Translations under genes and position numbers: made by a program
Notes under the pieces: generated by a model
What the model was told of the DNA's origin: nothing
Database searches by the model: none
What the model saw: only the letters and a program-made list of their open reading frames with translations
Part shown: in pieces, positions 35,590 through 47,169 of the stretch
How the letters are laid out: every line of letters begins with the position of its first letter
Numbering within the stretch: position 1 is the first letter of the stretch
DNA from: Notamacropus eugenii
Taxonomy: Eukaryota > Chordata > Mammalia > Diprotodontia > Macropodidae
Assembly: GCF_028372415.1 (NCBI RefSeq)
Contig: NC_092875.1
Coordinates: 193,604,372 to 193,668,371, forward strand
Reading direction: 5' to 3'
DNA: 64,000 nt

Positions 35590-36070
35590 AATGAACTTGA
35601 AAAATAAAGCCCTCAATAGCTAGCTGCATAGCAAAAGAATTCTCATATTAATCATCTCCAAAATGTATAACTTTCTGCATTTTGAGATCTTCAGTTCCCT
35701 GTCAAGAAATGAGTGACATGTTGCATTTTCATTCTTTTGGACTTGTGCTTTATTATTGCATTTGTCACAGTTCTAAAGTATTTCAAAAATTGTTCTTTAT
35801 AATGTTATTATTGTATATATTATTTTCCTAGTTATGTTTACTTCTTTTTGCAGTAATTCATAGTAGCCTTCCCAGTTTCTTCTGAAATTGTCTGTTTTAT
35901 AATTTCTTATGACAAAAAGAATTTCCATTACATTCATATACTGCACTTTGTATGTCTATTTCCCAATAGGAGGATATTCCCTTAATCTCCAGTTTTTGAC
36001 TGCTGTCAGTATTTTTATCCATATTGATTCTTTTCCTTTTCCTTTGATTTCTTTGGGAGTTTTGGTCTAA
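35590..36070 (-). repeat. L1 ORF2 C-terminus and 3' UTR, antisense
   Basis: CCATTACATTCATATACTGC, CTATTTCCCAATAGGAGGAT and CTTAATCTCCAGTTTTTGAC are the reverse complement of the L1 ORF2 C-terminal region (the YTMEYY-type segment) and sequence 3' of it. Confidence 0.75.
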
Positions 36071-36087
36071 TAGGTCTAGTACTAGGT

Positions 36088-36798
36088 CTGTCAGTTAATC
36101 AATAAACATTTATTAAGGGCAGCTAAGTGGTGCAGTGGATAGAGCACCAGTGCAGGAGTCATGAGGACCGGAGTTCAAATCTCACCTCAGACACCTGACA
36201 CTCACTAGCTGTGTGACCTTGGGCAAGTCACTGAACCCCAATTGTCTCATCCTGGGTCATCTCCAGTCATCCTGATGAATATCTGGTCACTGGATTCAGA
36301 CAGCTCTGGAGGAGAAGTGAGGCTGGTGACCTGCACAGCCCTCCCTCACTCAAAACAAAGTCAAGTGCAAGTCATGTCATCATTTTTATGCTGGCATGGT
36401 CTTCTTCGGCAACGGATGAACACACACAGCTGTGTGCCAGACACTGTGCTGAGTGCTGGAGATATAAAAAGAGGCAAAAGACAGTCTCCGCCCTCAAGGA
36501 GCTTACCACCTGGGGGAAGAGGTGTGTGGGTATGTGGGGGGGTGTGTGGGTGTGGATGTGTACAGCATGCAAACAAATATATACAAAGTAAGCTATACAT
36601 AAGATTAGAAAGTAAGTAAAATAGGGAAGGCACTAGAATTGATGGGTTGGGGAAGACTTCCTATAGAAGGTTGGGTTTTAGTTGGAGCTTAAAGGGAGCC
36701 AGGAAGATTAGTAGTTAGAGCAGAGGAGGGAGAGTGTTCTAGATATGGAAGGAAAACCAGAGAGGATGGCTGGAGTTGAGAGGGGGAGTGTCTTGTTC
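36088..36798 (-). repeat. L2 LINE split by a SINE
   Basis: AATCAATAAACATTTATTAAG at 36097-36117 is the antisense L2 end. It resumes at about 36430 (TGTGTGCCAGACACTGTGCT, GCCCTCAAGGAGCTTACCAC) and runs to GGAGTGTCTTGTTC near 36798. Confidence 0.85.
36118..36428 (+). mobile_element. tRNA-headed SINE with LINE-type tail, inserted in L2
   Basis: The head is GGCAGCTAAGTGGTGCAGTG, then AGAGCACCAGTGCAGGAGTC, the B-box-like GGAGTTCAAATCTCACCTC and TAGCTGTGTGACCTTGGGCA. The tail is CAGCTCTGGAGGAGAAGTGA and CAGCCCTCCCTCACTCAAAA. It is a different tail from the RTE-type SINEs above, shared with 1840-2025 and 63600-63960. Confidence 0.9.
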
Positions 36799-37362
36799 TT
36801 TTATAACTTAGGTGTGAGACCTTTGTCATGGAAACCTATTACAAAGGTTTTTTCCCCAGTTACCTGTTTCCCTTCTAATTTTTACTGCACTAGATTTGTT
36901 TGTATGTGGCTAAACAACTTATGTTATATGGTTGTGGTGGAATATTATTGTGCTATAAAAATGAAGGGAATAGTTTCAGAAAAACCTGGAAAGACTTAAA
37001 TGAATTGATGCAATGTGAAGTGAGTAGAAATAAAAGAACAGTGACAGCAGTATTATAAAGATAAACAATTGTGAATTAATAATTCAGATCAATACAGTAA
37101 TCTACCAGAGTTTCAAAGGACTGATGATGAAAAATGCTTTCCACCTCCAGAGAGAGAACTGATATATTCAGTGCAGATGAAGCATATTTTTTTCCTTTAT
37201 TTTTCTTACTTTTTTTAAAAACTTGGCTAATACAGAAATATATTTTGCACTTTATATGTATAACGTAATATGTATCATATATCTTACTGTCTCAGTAAGT
37301 GGGAGACAGGGTTGTAGGAGGGAGAGAATTTGAAACTAAAGATAAAAATAAAATTTAAAAAA
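36799..37362 (+). mobile_element. L1 insertion with inverted 5' part (twin priming)
   Basis: 36799-36900 is antisense L1 ORF2 (GTGTGAGACCTTTGTCATGG, TTTTCCCCAGTTACCTGTTT). 36903-37362 is sense L1: it translates to YMVVVEYYCAIKMKG, matching the L1 ORF2 C-terminal YTMEYYAAIKN motif, then runs through the 3' UTR to an A-rich end. The apparent open frame 36745-36999 is only the junction of these pieces. Confidence 0.8.
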
Positions 37363-37364
37363 GA

Positions 37365-37825
37365 TCTGTATAAAAACCTAAATTTTGTATGCATGTGAGT
37401 GTGAGATCATCTCTTTCACTTGATTACTCATGAACACTCCCAGTTCATAGATTTGAAAGGTAATTTCTGCCTTCTCTAATTTGTACTTTTGAATATCTGA
37501 GTTCTCTTTTCTATTTGGAGCTTTTCTTGGTGTATAGTATGAAATGTTCTTTAAATCTAATTTCTGGGAGAATGCTATCCAGTTTTCACAGCTTATAGAT
37601 AGTGAATCCTTGCCCTGGTAACTGTTTTCTTTGGGTGTATCAAACACTCTACTACTCCTGTGTGTTATATACCTAAGATTCCATAATTGGGCTGTCATTT
37701 GTATAGGTGCCTCTACTTTGTTTCTTTTCCTTCTTGGCTAAAATCTCTGTAGTTTGGTATCTAAACTCATTTAACTGAAACCATTGGTTTCTTAATCACC
37801 AAATCTGGTTGTTTTTTTTTCTGAA
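37365..37825. other. Intron DNA, nothing recognised
   Basis: AT-rich; the minus-strand frame 37378-37698 has no family signature I can name. Confidence 0.4.
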
Positions 37826-37829
37826 TCTT

Positions 37830-39085
37830 TCTCCTTTTCACTTCACTGCGGTATTTGACAGGGTTGATCATTTTCTTCTCCAGGACCCTCTCATTTCTTT
37901 GTATTTTCGTGGTAGTGCTCTCTTTTTATTCTTCCTGTTCAGCTGCTCCTTCTGTCTCCTTTATGTCATGACCCACTGGTCCCTTCCAAGGCTTTACCCA
38001 GGGTTGGCTTCTCTGTCTCCACTCTCTCAATTGGTGATCCCATCAGCCTCCACAAATTTAATTATCTCTGTATTGATGCTTCCCAATTCTCTTTGCTAAG
38101 CTCCAAATGCCAATTACTCCAAATTACTGAACGAATTTTGCTAAGCCCTTGAAATACAAGGGAGAAAAACATAAAGAGAACCTGCCCTCTAGTCACGTAC
38201 ATACATTCTCCAAATCGTTTGGTGTTCCTAAGGCATCTTAAACACAACATGTCCAAAACAAACCTCATTGTTTTTTCCCCCAAATGCCTCCCTCTTCCCA
38301 ACTTCCCCATTGCTGTCAAGGGTAGCACCACCCTCCCTATTACCTGTTTCCCAGGCTCATCAGTATCATCTTCCACCCCTTTCCTTTCACTAACTGTATA
38401 GCCAGCCCGTTGTTGACTTGTTTCTACCTCCATAAATCTCTCACATGTATATGCCCTTCTCTCTACCTATTTAGACATCACTCCGTTTCAGATCTTTCTC
38501 ACTATTTGCCTGGACTATTTTTTTTTTTTTACCTTCTAGTTTTTCCAGTTCATCCTTTACATATCCTACCAAAGTGATTTTCCTAAATTATCCGCTTGAC
38601 AATGTCACTGCCCTCTCAGTGACCTCTAGTGGCTCTGTTACCACTAGAATCAGATATAAAATGCCCTTCCTAGCTTAGTCCCTTCCTGTCTTTAGAGTCT
38701 TGTTCCACATTATTCCCCTCCACATGTTCTGTGGTCCAGCCATACTGGCTTGCTTGCCACTCCTCTCCCAGGATGCTTCATCTTCTGTCTCTTTGCCTTG
38801 GCACAGGCTGTTGCCCAGGCCTGCTCCTGCTTCTTAGCATACCTTCGTATTTTAAGACTGAGCTCAAATGCTACCTCCTGTAGGAGGTCCAGGGATTTGT
38901 ACCTGCCTTTGTTCTGTGGTTACTTTCCATCTTCCTAGTATATATGTGAGATGCACTGTTTTCTATATTTTCTCCTCCATGAGAATGTATGTACGTGACT
39001 AGAAGGCAGGTTCTCTTTTTGTTTTTTTCCTTTGTATTTCCAGGGCTTAGCAAAATTTATTCAGTAAATACTTGTTGATTGAATG
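37830..39085 (+). repeat. Long L2 LINE with reverse-transcriptase remnant
   Basis: Translation near 37848 gives AVFDRVDHFLLQDPL, a decayed L2 AFDTVDHSLLLDTL motif. The order then follows L2 through ATCTTAAACACAACATGTCC, ATGTCACTGCCCTCTCAGTG and ACCTCCTGTAGGAGGTCC to the terminus AGTAAATACTTGTTGATTGA. A small non-L2 piece at about 38100-38215 interrupts it. It is one of the longest L2 copies here. Confidence 0.85.
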
Positions 39086-39399
39086 ATGTAAAGCCTATTG
39101 GTTTTTTTATCAGAAGGCAATGGTTTTGAACTTGGCTTTTTTATGTACTTACCTGTGTGGCTGATCTTGGCTATGCTATTTAATTTTGAACTAAAGCTTC
39201 TTCATCTGTATTATGTGATTGTAGATCAGAGGAATTCTCTGGCTAACATTTGCCTGGATCTTACCAAAATATTAGATTACACTTTGTGGAAAAGATATTA
39301 TATAGCGGGAGCTAGACAGTGGTGCTACTAAGTGGATTTGGCATTCCAGAATACCTGAGTTCAAAAAGTATTAATATTAATGGTTTGATGACATCTGTA

Positions 39400-39945
39400 A
39401 AGATTTCCATGGTGTGTCCCAGGGATCTGTGCTTAGTCGTCTTTAACATTTTTATCTGTGTCTTGGTTAATCATAGATGATATGCTTATCAAATGCGTGG
39501 CACACATAGAGTTAGGAAGCATAGCTAATACACTATATGATTGTATCAGTATTCAGAAATAACTGACAGTTCATAACAATGGACTAAATCAAATAAGATG
39601 AAAATTAGTGCAGATAAATGCAAAGTCATACTCAGTTTTGAGAAATCAGATTCTCATTACAGGTTGGGGTGGCCAGCGGCTTAGGAGTTTGTCTGACAAC
39701 GAACTGGAGCTTTTAGTGGACTGCCAGTTCAATATGAGTTGGCTGTTTGGTGTGACTGTGAAGAAAGCTAGTACAATTCTGGACTTAAGAGATTGTAGTG
39801 TTCAAAAATAAGAGTAGGTAGGTTCCAACATACTTTCCTTTATCAGACAACATCTAGATTATTGTGTTCAATTTTGGCTGCCCCTTTATAGAAAAAGTGG
39901 TTGATAAGCTGGAGAATGTCCATAGGAGGGCAACCTGTTGTGTTT
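39400..39945 (+). repeat. CR1/L3 LINE reverse-transcriptase end
   Basis: Translation gives KISADKCKV at about 39601 and LDYCVQFWLPLYRKSG at about 39851, followed by LENVHRRAT-like sequence. This is the C-terminal end of the CR1/L3 reverse-transcriptase ORF (typically HLEYCVQFW and DIDKLERVQRRAT), with stops and frameshifts. Confidence 0.8.
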
Positions 39946-40160
39946 GCTCCCCAATCCTCTCCTCTTCTAAGTTTCCCTTTCTCCATTGTGAGCAACAGTG
40001 TCTTTCCTGTCATGTCAGTTTGCAGCCTCATTGTTCTCTTTGACTTCTCACCCTCACTCATCCTCCATGTACGATCAGTTACCAAGTCTTATATTTATCT
40101 CTACAAATTACATCTTTCCCTGCAGTCACCAGCCAAAACTTTCAGCCCTTCACCTTGACC
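39946..40160 (+). repeat. L2 LINE fragment
   Basis: CCTCTCCTCTTCTAAGTTTC through GTTACCAAGTCTTATATTTA follows sense L2 coding order. Confidence 0.65.
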
Positions 40161-40439
40161 ATTTAAAAATTTTTTGCTATTCAGAACTTGAAAAATAAAT
40201 ATGAATACTTACATATATGAAGAAAAACAACTTTGCATATGAAACTGTGATTCTCTTTTGTACATAGCTTGTTTTTTTTAAAAAAAGTATATACATATAC
40301 AATAAATTCAGCATGAAAGTTTCAAAGCTGCCGTGCTTGTCTGTGACCTCTCAGTTTTCTTTTGTTCTTTATGTGCCTTTATTTAAGACAGTGCTTCAAA
40401 GCCACTTTTTTTGTTTTTTGGTCTTTTCCTTGGAATCAC

Positions 40440-41870
40440 TATCATTAAACTCCTCTCTTCTCAAATCCCTCTCCTTCCATTAAAAGAAATATCCTACTTT
40501 GTAACAAATAAGCATGGTCAAGCAAAACATTCAGACTTTGACCATGTCCAAAATGTATGTCTCGTTCTGTACCTCTACTCTGTGAGGAGCTGGGTAGTAT
40601 GTTTCACTGTTGGGTCTCTTGTGTTTTGACTGGTTATTGCATTGATCGTAGTTCTTAAGCCTTTTTTTTTTTAAAAAAATAAGTTTTTAATTGTTGTCTT
40701 TTGTCTTATTATATTCCAGTAATTTGTTCTAGTACTCCTATGTTCCTCTCCAGTGAGCATGTATAACAAATGGCATTTTTTTAAAGACAAGACAAGAGAA
40801 AGAAAAAAAATCAACATAATTGGTCTGAAAGTCTGAAAAATTTGTGGTGTGCAATGTTTGGGCACCTCCTATCTTCTCAAAGGGGTAGGGTATGTCTTCT
40901 CATATCTCTTCCTTTGAGCTATACTTGTTCTATAAAAATTTGGAATATTCACTTTCTTTTTTCGTGTGCACATGGTTGTTCTGTTTGTATGGTTGTTACA
41001 TTGTTTCATATGTATTCTTTTCTTTATACTGTTTACTTCACTCTTCATCCATTCACATAGCTCTTTCCAGTCTTTAAGTTCATCATATTCATCTTTTCTT
41101 GCACCGTAGTAATATTACATTGCATTCACGTACCACAATTTGTCTTGTCATTCCCTAATCAGTGGACATTGACTTTGCTTTCACAAAAAAATACTGTTAT
41201 AGATGTTTTACTCTATATGAAGGCTTTCTTTTTATCAGTGGCCTCCGTGGGTAGCCCCATAAATGGAATCTTCAGGTTAAAGAGTATGAATGTTTTAGTC
41301 ACTTCATTTGCACGATTGCCAGTAGCTTTCCAAAACAGTTACGCTTACTGCTAAATCTTTCAGTGTTTTTCATTAAAATACCAATTTTCATTGTTCTCTT
41401 GGTTCTTTTCCTTTGATGCTGCATTAGTTCATCTGTGTTTTCTATAGTTTCTGAGTTTTTCTCTTTTTCCATTTCTTTTGGCATAGTAATTTTTCATTAC
41501 ATTAATTTAGTATGATTTGTTTTGCTCTTACCCAGTGGATGGGTACCTCCTTAGTTTCTGGTTCTTTGGTGTTACACCTCTTTGTTTTCCCTCTTTGATT
41601 TTTTTGGTGATGTAAACCTAGGAGTGTGGTATTACTGGGTCAGAAGTTATATACAGCTAAGTGACTTTTTGGATATAGTTCTAAATTACTTTGCAGAATG
41701 ACTGCATCAATTCACATTCAATAATAATGGTTTCCCTTTTTTATCATCTTTACCTATCTGGTAAGTTCTCCTCTGGACAACGATAGTAGTCTTCTAATTT
41801 GTCTCCAGTGTTTCGGATCCTCTTTTTAAATCCATCTCTAAAGTTCTTTTCCTACAGTGTTAAGTGTGAC
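40440..41870 (-). repeat. L1 3' end containing a nested second L1
   Basis: The outer L1 covers 40440-40663 (AGCATGGTCAAGCAAAACAT, TATGTCTCGTTCTGTACC) and 41360-41870 (CATTGTTCTCTTGGTTCTTT, GTTTTGCTCTTACCCAGTGG, AGGTACC-type ORF2 end). The inner L1 at 40664-41350 starts with a poly-T run, so both are antisense with the 3' end at low coordinates. Confidence 0.7.
40664..41350 (-). mobile_element. Inner, truncated L1
   Basis: Poly-T at 40664, then GTGTGCAATGTTTGGGCACC, TTGTCTTGTCATTCCCTAAT and AGCTTTCCAAAACAGTTACG, which is antisense L1 3' UTR and ORF2 C-terminus. Confidence 0.7.
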
Positions 41871-44180
41871 CATTTCACACTCAATAAAATTCAGTGACAT
41901 TTGTGTATGACTTAAAACTTTTGTATTTTGCCCAAACAGACTAGAGAGACATAAGCTGTGTGACTCAATTTAGTCTATTATCTCTAATAGGAAGTTTAGT
42001 TGAGTTATTGTATGCAAATTAAATATTTTATACTGACTTTGAGGTGGTCAGTAACAATTTATAAATATTCCTCATTGAGTTAACAGATTCTTGCATGATT
42101 TATTAGGGAGTTGCATTCCAGTAGAGCATTATGATTTCCCTTCACCAGTTTTTAGGCTTTCAGGTACCCTTCTCTACTTCTGGACCTTTGATTTTTGTAT
42201 TTATATCACTCATGTTTAGCACGGTTCCTGGTATGTGAACACAAGTTCTTGTTGATTGATTAATTGATTTGCTTCAGTACTCCATATTTCCAGTCTTGGA
42301 TGGTACCTTAGTAGTGACAGATGACATGAAACATTTTTCTCTTTGCTGTAAAGTAATTAATAGCAGACTAGTTGACATGCTCTTTCCCAAGGCCTTTTCA
42401 CTTGCTCTAAAAGACCAGCTTTTGTAATCCATGCAGATTGAAGTTGCCGATGTGCACAATTATAAATAACAAATGTTCACTTTTATTAAGGGTCATTGTG
42501 TTTTTGTCATGGTCTGGCAAACGTGACCTACATTAAGAGAGCCCTGTGGGACTGTCTCTTGTGCATTTTTGCTTAGTTTTATGTAATTTATTTCAGATGT
42601 TTGTCATTTTCTGTATATTATTTTCTAGTTGTAGGTGCCCTTTGGGTTTTTAAGTCTTATTTTCAGCTGATATACAGTGGGAGAGCTGCATTATGATCTT
42701 TTAACACCTATGCATCCCTGAATATGAGTAATTTAGGGGATATTTTTCACTTAGTTTTTCTTCCATTAACTTGTTGACGAATGTTTTTGAAATAGAATAG
42801 ACTTTAGCTCCACAACCAACATTCTAGATATGGTTCAATTACTCTCTTCTTTAGTAAATTGTTTTTTGAGAATGGCTTTGGAATTGACCAGAGATCATTT
42901 CTTTGCGCTTTCAGAATCACAATCAGGAAAAAAGTAGCTGATTTCACAAGGTAAGAAGTGAACAGGTTTTTATAAGATGCTAAATGTACCCTGTTTTCCT
43001 GAACAGAGATCTTTTTTTGTGATTTCAGAATGTCAAATTTTGTGTTGACTATTAAACAGTCAAAGTATGAGGGCTGTTGAAAGTGACTATATGGGTTTTG
43101 TAGTTATGCTGATTTTGAAGTCCTATTTAATTCTCTCCATATCTAGCTTGCTTAGTAGTTAAAAGGTTAAACAGTTCAAACAGTAAGAAAAAAGCAGTTT
43201 GTATTTTGTCAGTTTTCAACTTTAGATATCGGTAAATCATTGCTGTAGCCTTCTTTATCTTTTGTTTGCACAAAAAACCTGTTAGAATTATGTCTGGGGG
43301 GACCATCTGCTGTGGTTCCCAGTCTTGTCAGTGTGATAAGGGATAAGCTGTATAAACAGTGGTACCACAGGAAAAAAAAAAAGAAAAGAAAGAAAGGAGG
43401 AAAAAAAGCAAGCTCCATTCACAGAGGGAAAAGTATGATTTGGATTTAGTTTGATAAAATAGCCACAGAAAGTGACAGGATTTTGCTCATAGGCTGTCAG
43501 AATCTAGGCAATAGTATATTTAATAAAAAATTTACAGTTAAATGTGATTTGTTTTCACATTAATTTTATGGCTTGGGTTTGGGATTGTAAAGTACCCATT
43601 TACCAGTGAATAGCTTTAAAAAATTCTTTATGCAAATTTCTTTCTAGCCTTTGACATTGAATTTTTTTCCTCCAATATCATTTATAATTCAGCATTCTTG
43701 TTATTAATTCTTTCTGTGAGCTGGTTAGAAATCTTCATTTTCTTTTTTCATCAGTGTTGAGGTTATAGTGCTTGATAAGGAACAACATGGTCATTTCCAT
43801 GGCAGCTAACTCTATCAAAACACATTAGAGGCCTGGGGCTCTCTCTCTACCTTCTTGCTGCTCAAGCCCAAGAGGAAGGAAGTTAATTAGAGAGAGAGTA
43901 TCCTCAAAATGTTTTAAAACAGTATTAGGATATTGAAAGAGGCAAATAAAAGTATCTTTTCAAATCCTGTTAAATGTGATTAATTTTGTACATCCTGTTC
44001 TATCTTCGGTCCTGTTTTCTTTGGGTATAGAAGAGCAAGAAAATTAAACTTGTTTGGATAAATTTAAGTATCACTTAGCAATTTTGAAGACATTTGAAAA
44101 TATGCATCCCTTTAGGCTAATTGCCGAAGACATTCAGAACTTCCAGCATTCATTTTGATTTAAAGTTAGTGATATTTTAA
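41870..44180. other. Largely repeat-free intron DNA
   Basis: Only a sense L2 terminus is clear, at about 42175-42265 (CACGGTTCCTGGTATGTGAA). The stretch 43540-43960 looks unique with several TAAT-type motifs (see findings). No coding signature is seen. Confidence 0.5.
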
Positions 44181-44182
44181 TC

Positions 44183-44990
44183 CATTGACTGAAAAGCTTT
44201 TTCTGTGGGCTGAGAACTGTGGTTCTACAAAAAATGAAATAGTCCCTGCCCAAGAGGAGATTGTATTCTATAGCAATGGACATGTCCACAAATAAATATT
44301 TACAAAGCACACACATAAACACATGCATACACACACACACACACACACACATGTAATTTTTTCAGGGGGTGTGCAGTAACAGCTGTTTTGAAGGAAACTA
44401 GGGATTCTAGGAGATGGTGGTAGGGTAGATGTTCATTTCAGCCCCATGGGACAACTGGTGCAAGGAAGCAGAGACGTAAGTACACAGTGTCATTTGTGAG
44501 GAACACCATGAAGATCCATTTGGTTGGACCATAAAGTGTAGGAATGGGGGGTGATAATATTGAAAGGGTCAGCTGGAAACAGATTGTGAAAAGGCTTAAA
44601 ACCTTAAATGTTTTGGTGCTGGGGACACAGACAAAAAATCAAGCATACAGTGTCTTTCCTCAGGGAGCTTAATTTCTCTTAGGGGAGATGATGCATTTTT
44701 AAATAAGTATATACAGAATACATTTTTGTTGTTCAGTTGTTTCAGTCATGTCTGACTCTTCCTGACCCACTTTGAGGTTTTCTTGGCATGGTTTGCCATT
44801 TCCTTATCCACTGTTCTACTTAGAGAGCTTCACCTTTAACTTCACATGTCCAAAAGCACAGAACTCTTTACTTTTTGCCTTAAACATAGATTATAAGCTC
44901 CTTGAGGGCAGAGACTTTTCTATTTTAGCTTAGTTTCTCAAAAGAGACAGATGAAGTACTTGCTTAATAAAAGCTTGTTATATTTGATAC
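44183..44990. repeat. L2 pieces, (CA)n and a partial SINE
   Basis: 44183-44300 is antisense L2, followed by (CA)n at 44328-44352. 44615-44715 is antisense L2 (GCTGGGGACACAGACAAAAA). 44725-44815 is an RTE-type SINE tail (GTTTCAGTCATGTCTGACTC). 44830-44985 is sense L2 terminus (TTATAAGCTCCTTGAGGGCA). Confidence 0.65.
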
Positions 44991-45199
44991 TCTTGGCAAA
45001 TTCTTGGCTTTCTGCTTTTATATATTTTCATGCTATTTCTTATGTCTATAATCCCTTTCCTCTTTTCCCTTCCCTCCTTCTCCCTGAAATTTAGCCATTT
45101 GGCAAGGCCTTGCTCAAATTTCACCATGGATTTCTCTGATAAAGTAATATGTAATTCAAAGAGTAGTAAAGCAAGAAGTAATATTTCCCGGATGTGAAT

Positions 45200-46790
45200 T
45201 TTCAGAACACTTTGTGAATCTCTTATATTTTTATTATTAGTGACTTAGAGAAGTGTTTTGTACAGTTAACAGAGGGGTTTTCTTTTTAGAACTATTTATT
45301 AATATTCTTTGACCACATCCATTGGGGAATAAATAGCTCTTGGTTTTACGTATTTGTGTTAGTCACCTGTATAATTGGGTATTAGATTTTTATCTAAGAT
45401 ATTTTATGCAGATTTACCTTCCTTCCCCCCAAGGCAATAGAGTACCCTGATGTAATTACATTGATTTTATAAATGTAAAAACTTTCAGGTTCATGCAATA
45501 AAAATTATCTGTTTTTCTTGATCACTTTTATCTCTTGTGTGGTTAACAACTCTTCCTCTGTATCTGGAAAAGATACCCTATCTGTTTTCATTCTAATTAT
45601 TTTATGGAGTGACATTAATATTTAGATTGTATAACCATTTTGAGTTAGTTAAGGTATATGGTATAAGATGTTGATCTAAATTTAATTTTTGCCAGAGTGT
45701 TTTCATTCTTTTCAGAACTTCTCATCAAATAGGAAGTTCTTCACAAAATTCATTTTTTTTAGTTATATAAGCAGTACCAAATAATTTTGGTGACTAGCTT
45801 TAGTTTGAGATCTGGCAGTAATATTCTCTCTCTCTCTCTCTCTCTCTCCCTCTTTTTGCAAGACAGTCAGGGTTAAGGAACTTACCCAGGATCACACAGC
45901 TAGTAAGTGTCAGGTATCTGAGCTGGATTTGAACTCAGGTCTCTCCTGACTCAAGGACTGGTGCTTTATCTGTTGTGCCACCTAGCTGTACCCTTCTTTT
46001 TTTAAATTTTCTTTTTCCATTTGAGTTTCAAGACCTTTTGTTCCTTCAAATGAATTTGCCATCAGTTTGTCTGTCTCTGTAACTTAGCTGGTCCAACCAG
46101 CGAACAATGAATGTCCTTCCAATTGTTTAAGTTGTTTTTTATTTTTTTTATGTCAGCAAGCAAGCCAAGTCAGAAAAACAAGTCAAGTCAACAAGAATGT
46201 TTTATGATGCATTTACGTAACTCTCAAATGTGCCTTGGTTGAGTGATTTCCAGATATTTTGTGCATCTTGTAGTTATTTTGAATAGGCTTTCCTTTTTAT
46301 TATTTCCTCTTGAATTTTGTTTTTGCTATATGGAAATGTGGTATATTTTTTGGGATGCATTTTGTATCCTATTACTTACCTGAAACTTAATTATTTCAGT
46401 GTAAATTCTTTGTGGATTCTCTTTGGTTTTCTAAATAAACCATCATGTTGGCAAATAGGGATAATTTTATCTCCTATTTGCACATGTTTTTTGCTTTTAA
46501 TTTCTTTTTTTGTTGTTTTATTGCTAGCATCTATTTAAAGAAACAGTAGTGGGGAAAGATGGCATTCTTGCTTTCCTCCTATATTTATTGGGAAGGCTTC
46601 TAGTTTTTCCCCACTGTGAATAATGCTAGCTTATGGTTTTAGAAATGTATTTTTTTTACATTAAAAATGATCTTTCTGAGTCTATGCCTTTTATCATGAG
46701 TGCTTTAATTTGTTAAAATCACCTGTTGATATAAACATGTGGTTTGAGGTGTTTTTGTTTTTAACATGATAAATTAGGGGTGCTAAGTGC
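45200..46790 (-). pseudogene. L1 ORF2 remnant split by a SINE
   Basis: 45200-45830 and 46000-46790 follow antisense L1 ORF2 order. Landmarks include AGTACCAAATAATTTTGGTG (the KTIWYW-type segment), TGAGATCTGGCAGTAATATT, GACCTTTTGTTCCTTCAAAT and TTGGGAAGGCTTCTAGTTTT. Many stops and indels mean it is inactive. (TC)n at 45825-45849 and the SINE interrupt it. Confidence 0.75.
45853..45998 (-). mobile_element. tRNA-headed SINE in L1 ORF2
   Basis: ACCCAGGATCACACAGCTAG, GGATTTGAACTCAGGTCTCT and GTTGTGCCACCTAGCTGTAC form the antisense tRNA-like head. It is truncated beyond the core. Confidence 0.85.
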
Positions 46791-47169
46791 AGCAATTTGA
46801 ATGAAAGATGTTTGTATAAGATTTGTGAGTTTCAAAATGATAGCAAGACTTGTTCAGCTTCTTCCACTCATCCCAGTTTGTACATTTGGTGGCAAAGACC
46901 TCTCCAAATAAGTGAGTGTGTGGTAAACCAGTGTTCACACTGAGGAGAGAATAGCAGAGAAAAATCCATGCATTAAACATAGTTATCCAAGTGAAATTTA
47001 TTAAAGGATACTTTATAAAGTGAATGGAAACCCCAGGTTAGACTGGAATTATGATCTGGTGCTAATACTTTGCAAGCTTTCTTCTTGTTTTCTGCAAGCC
47101 TTTTTCCAACTTAAAATTGGGACAAGAAAGCATGGATACAGTAGCAATGACCTACATCTAAGAATTCCT

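Noticed and set aside
36118..36428. tRNA gene
   Set aside because: The tRNA-like head is part of a SINE with a LINE-type tail and several copies in the window; it lacks a full cloverleaf context.
36745..36999. 84-residue frame as a possible small gene
   Set aside because: It joins L2, an inverted L1 piece and a sense L1 piece. Its end is the L1 ORF2 C-terminal motif.
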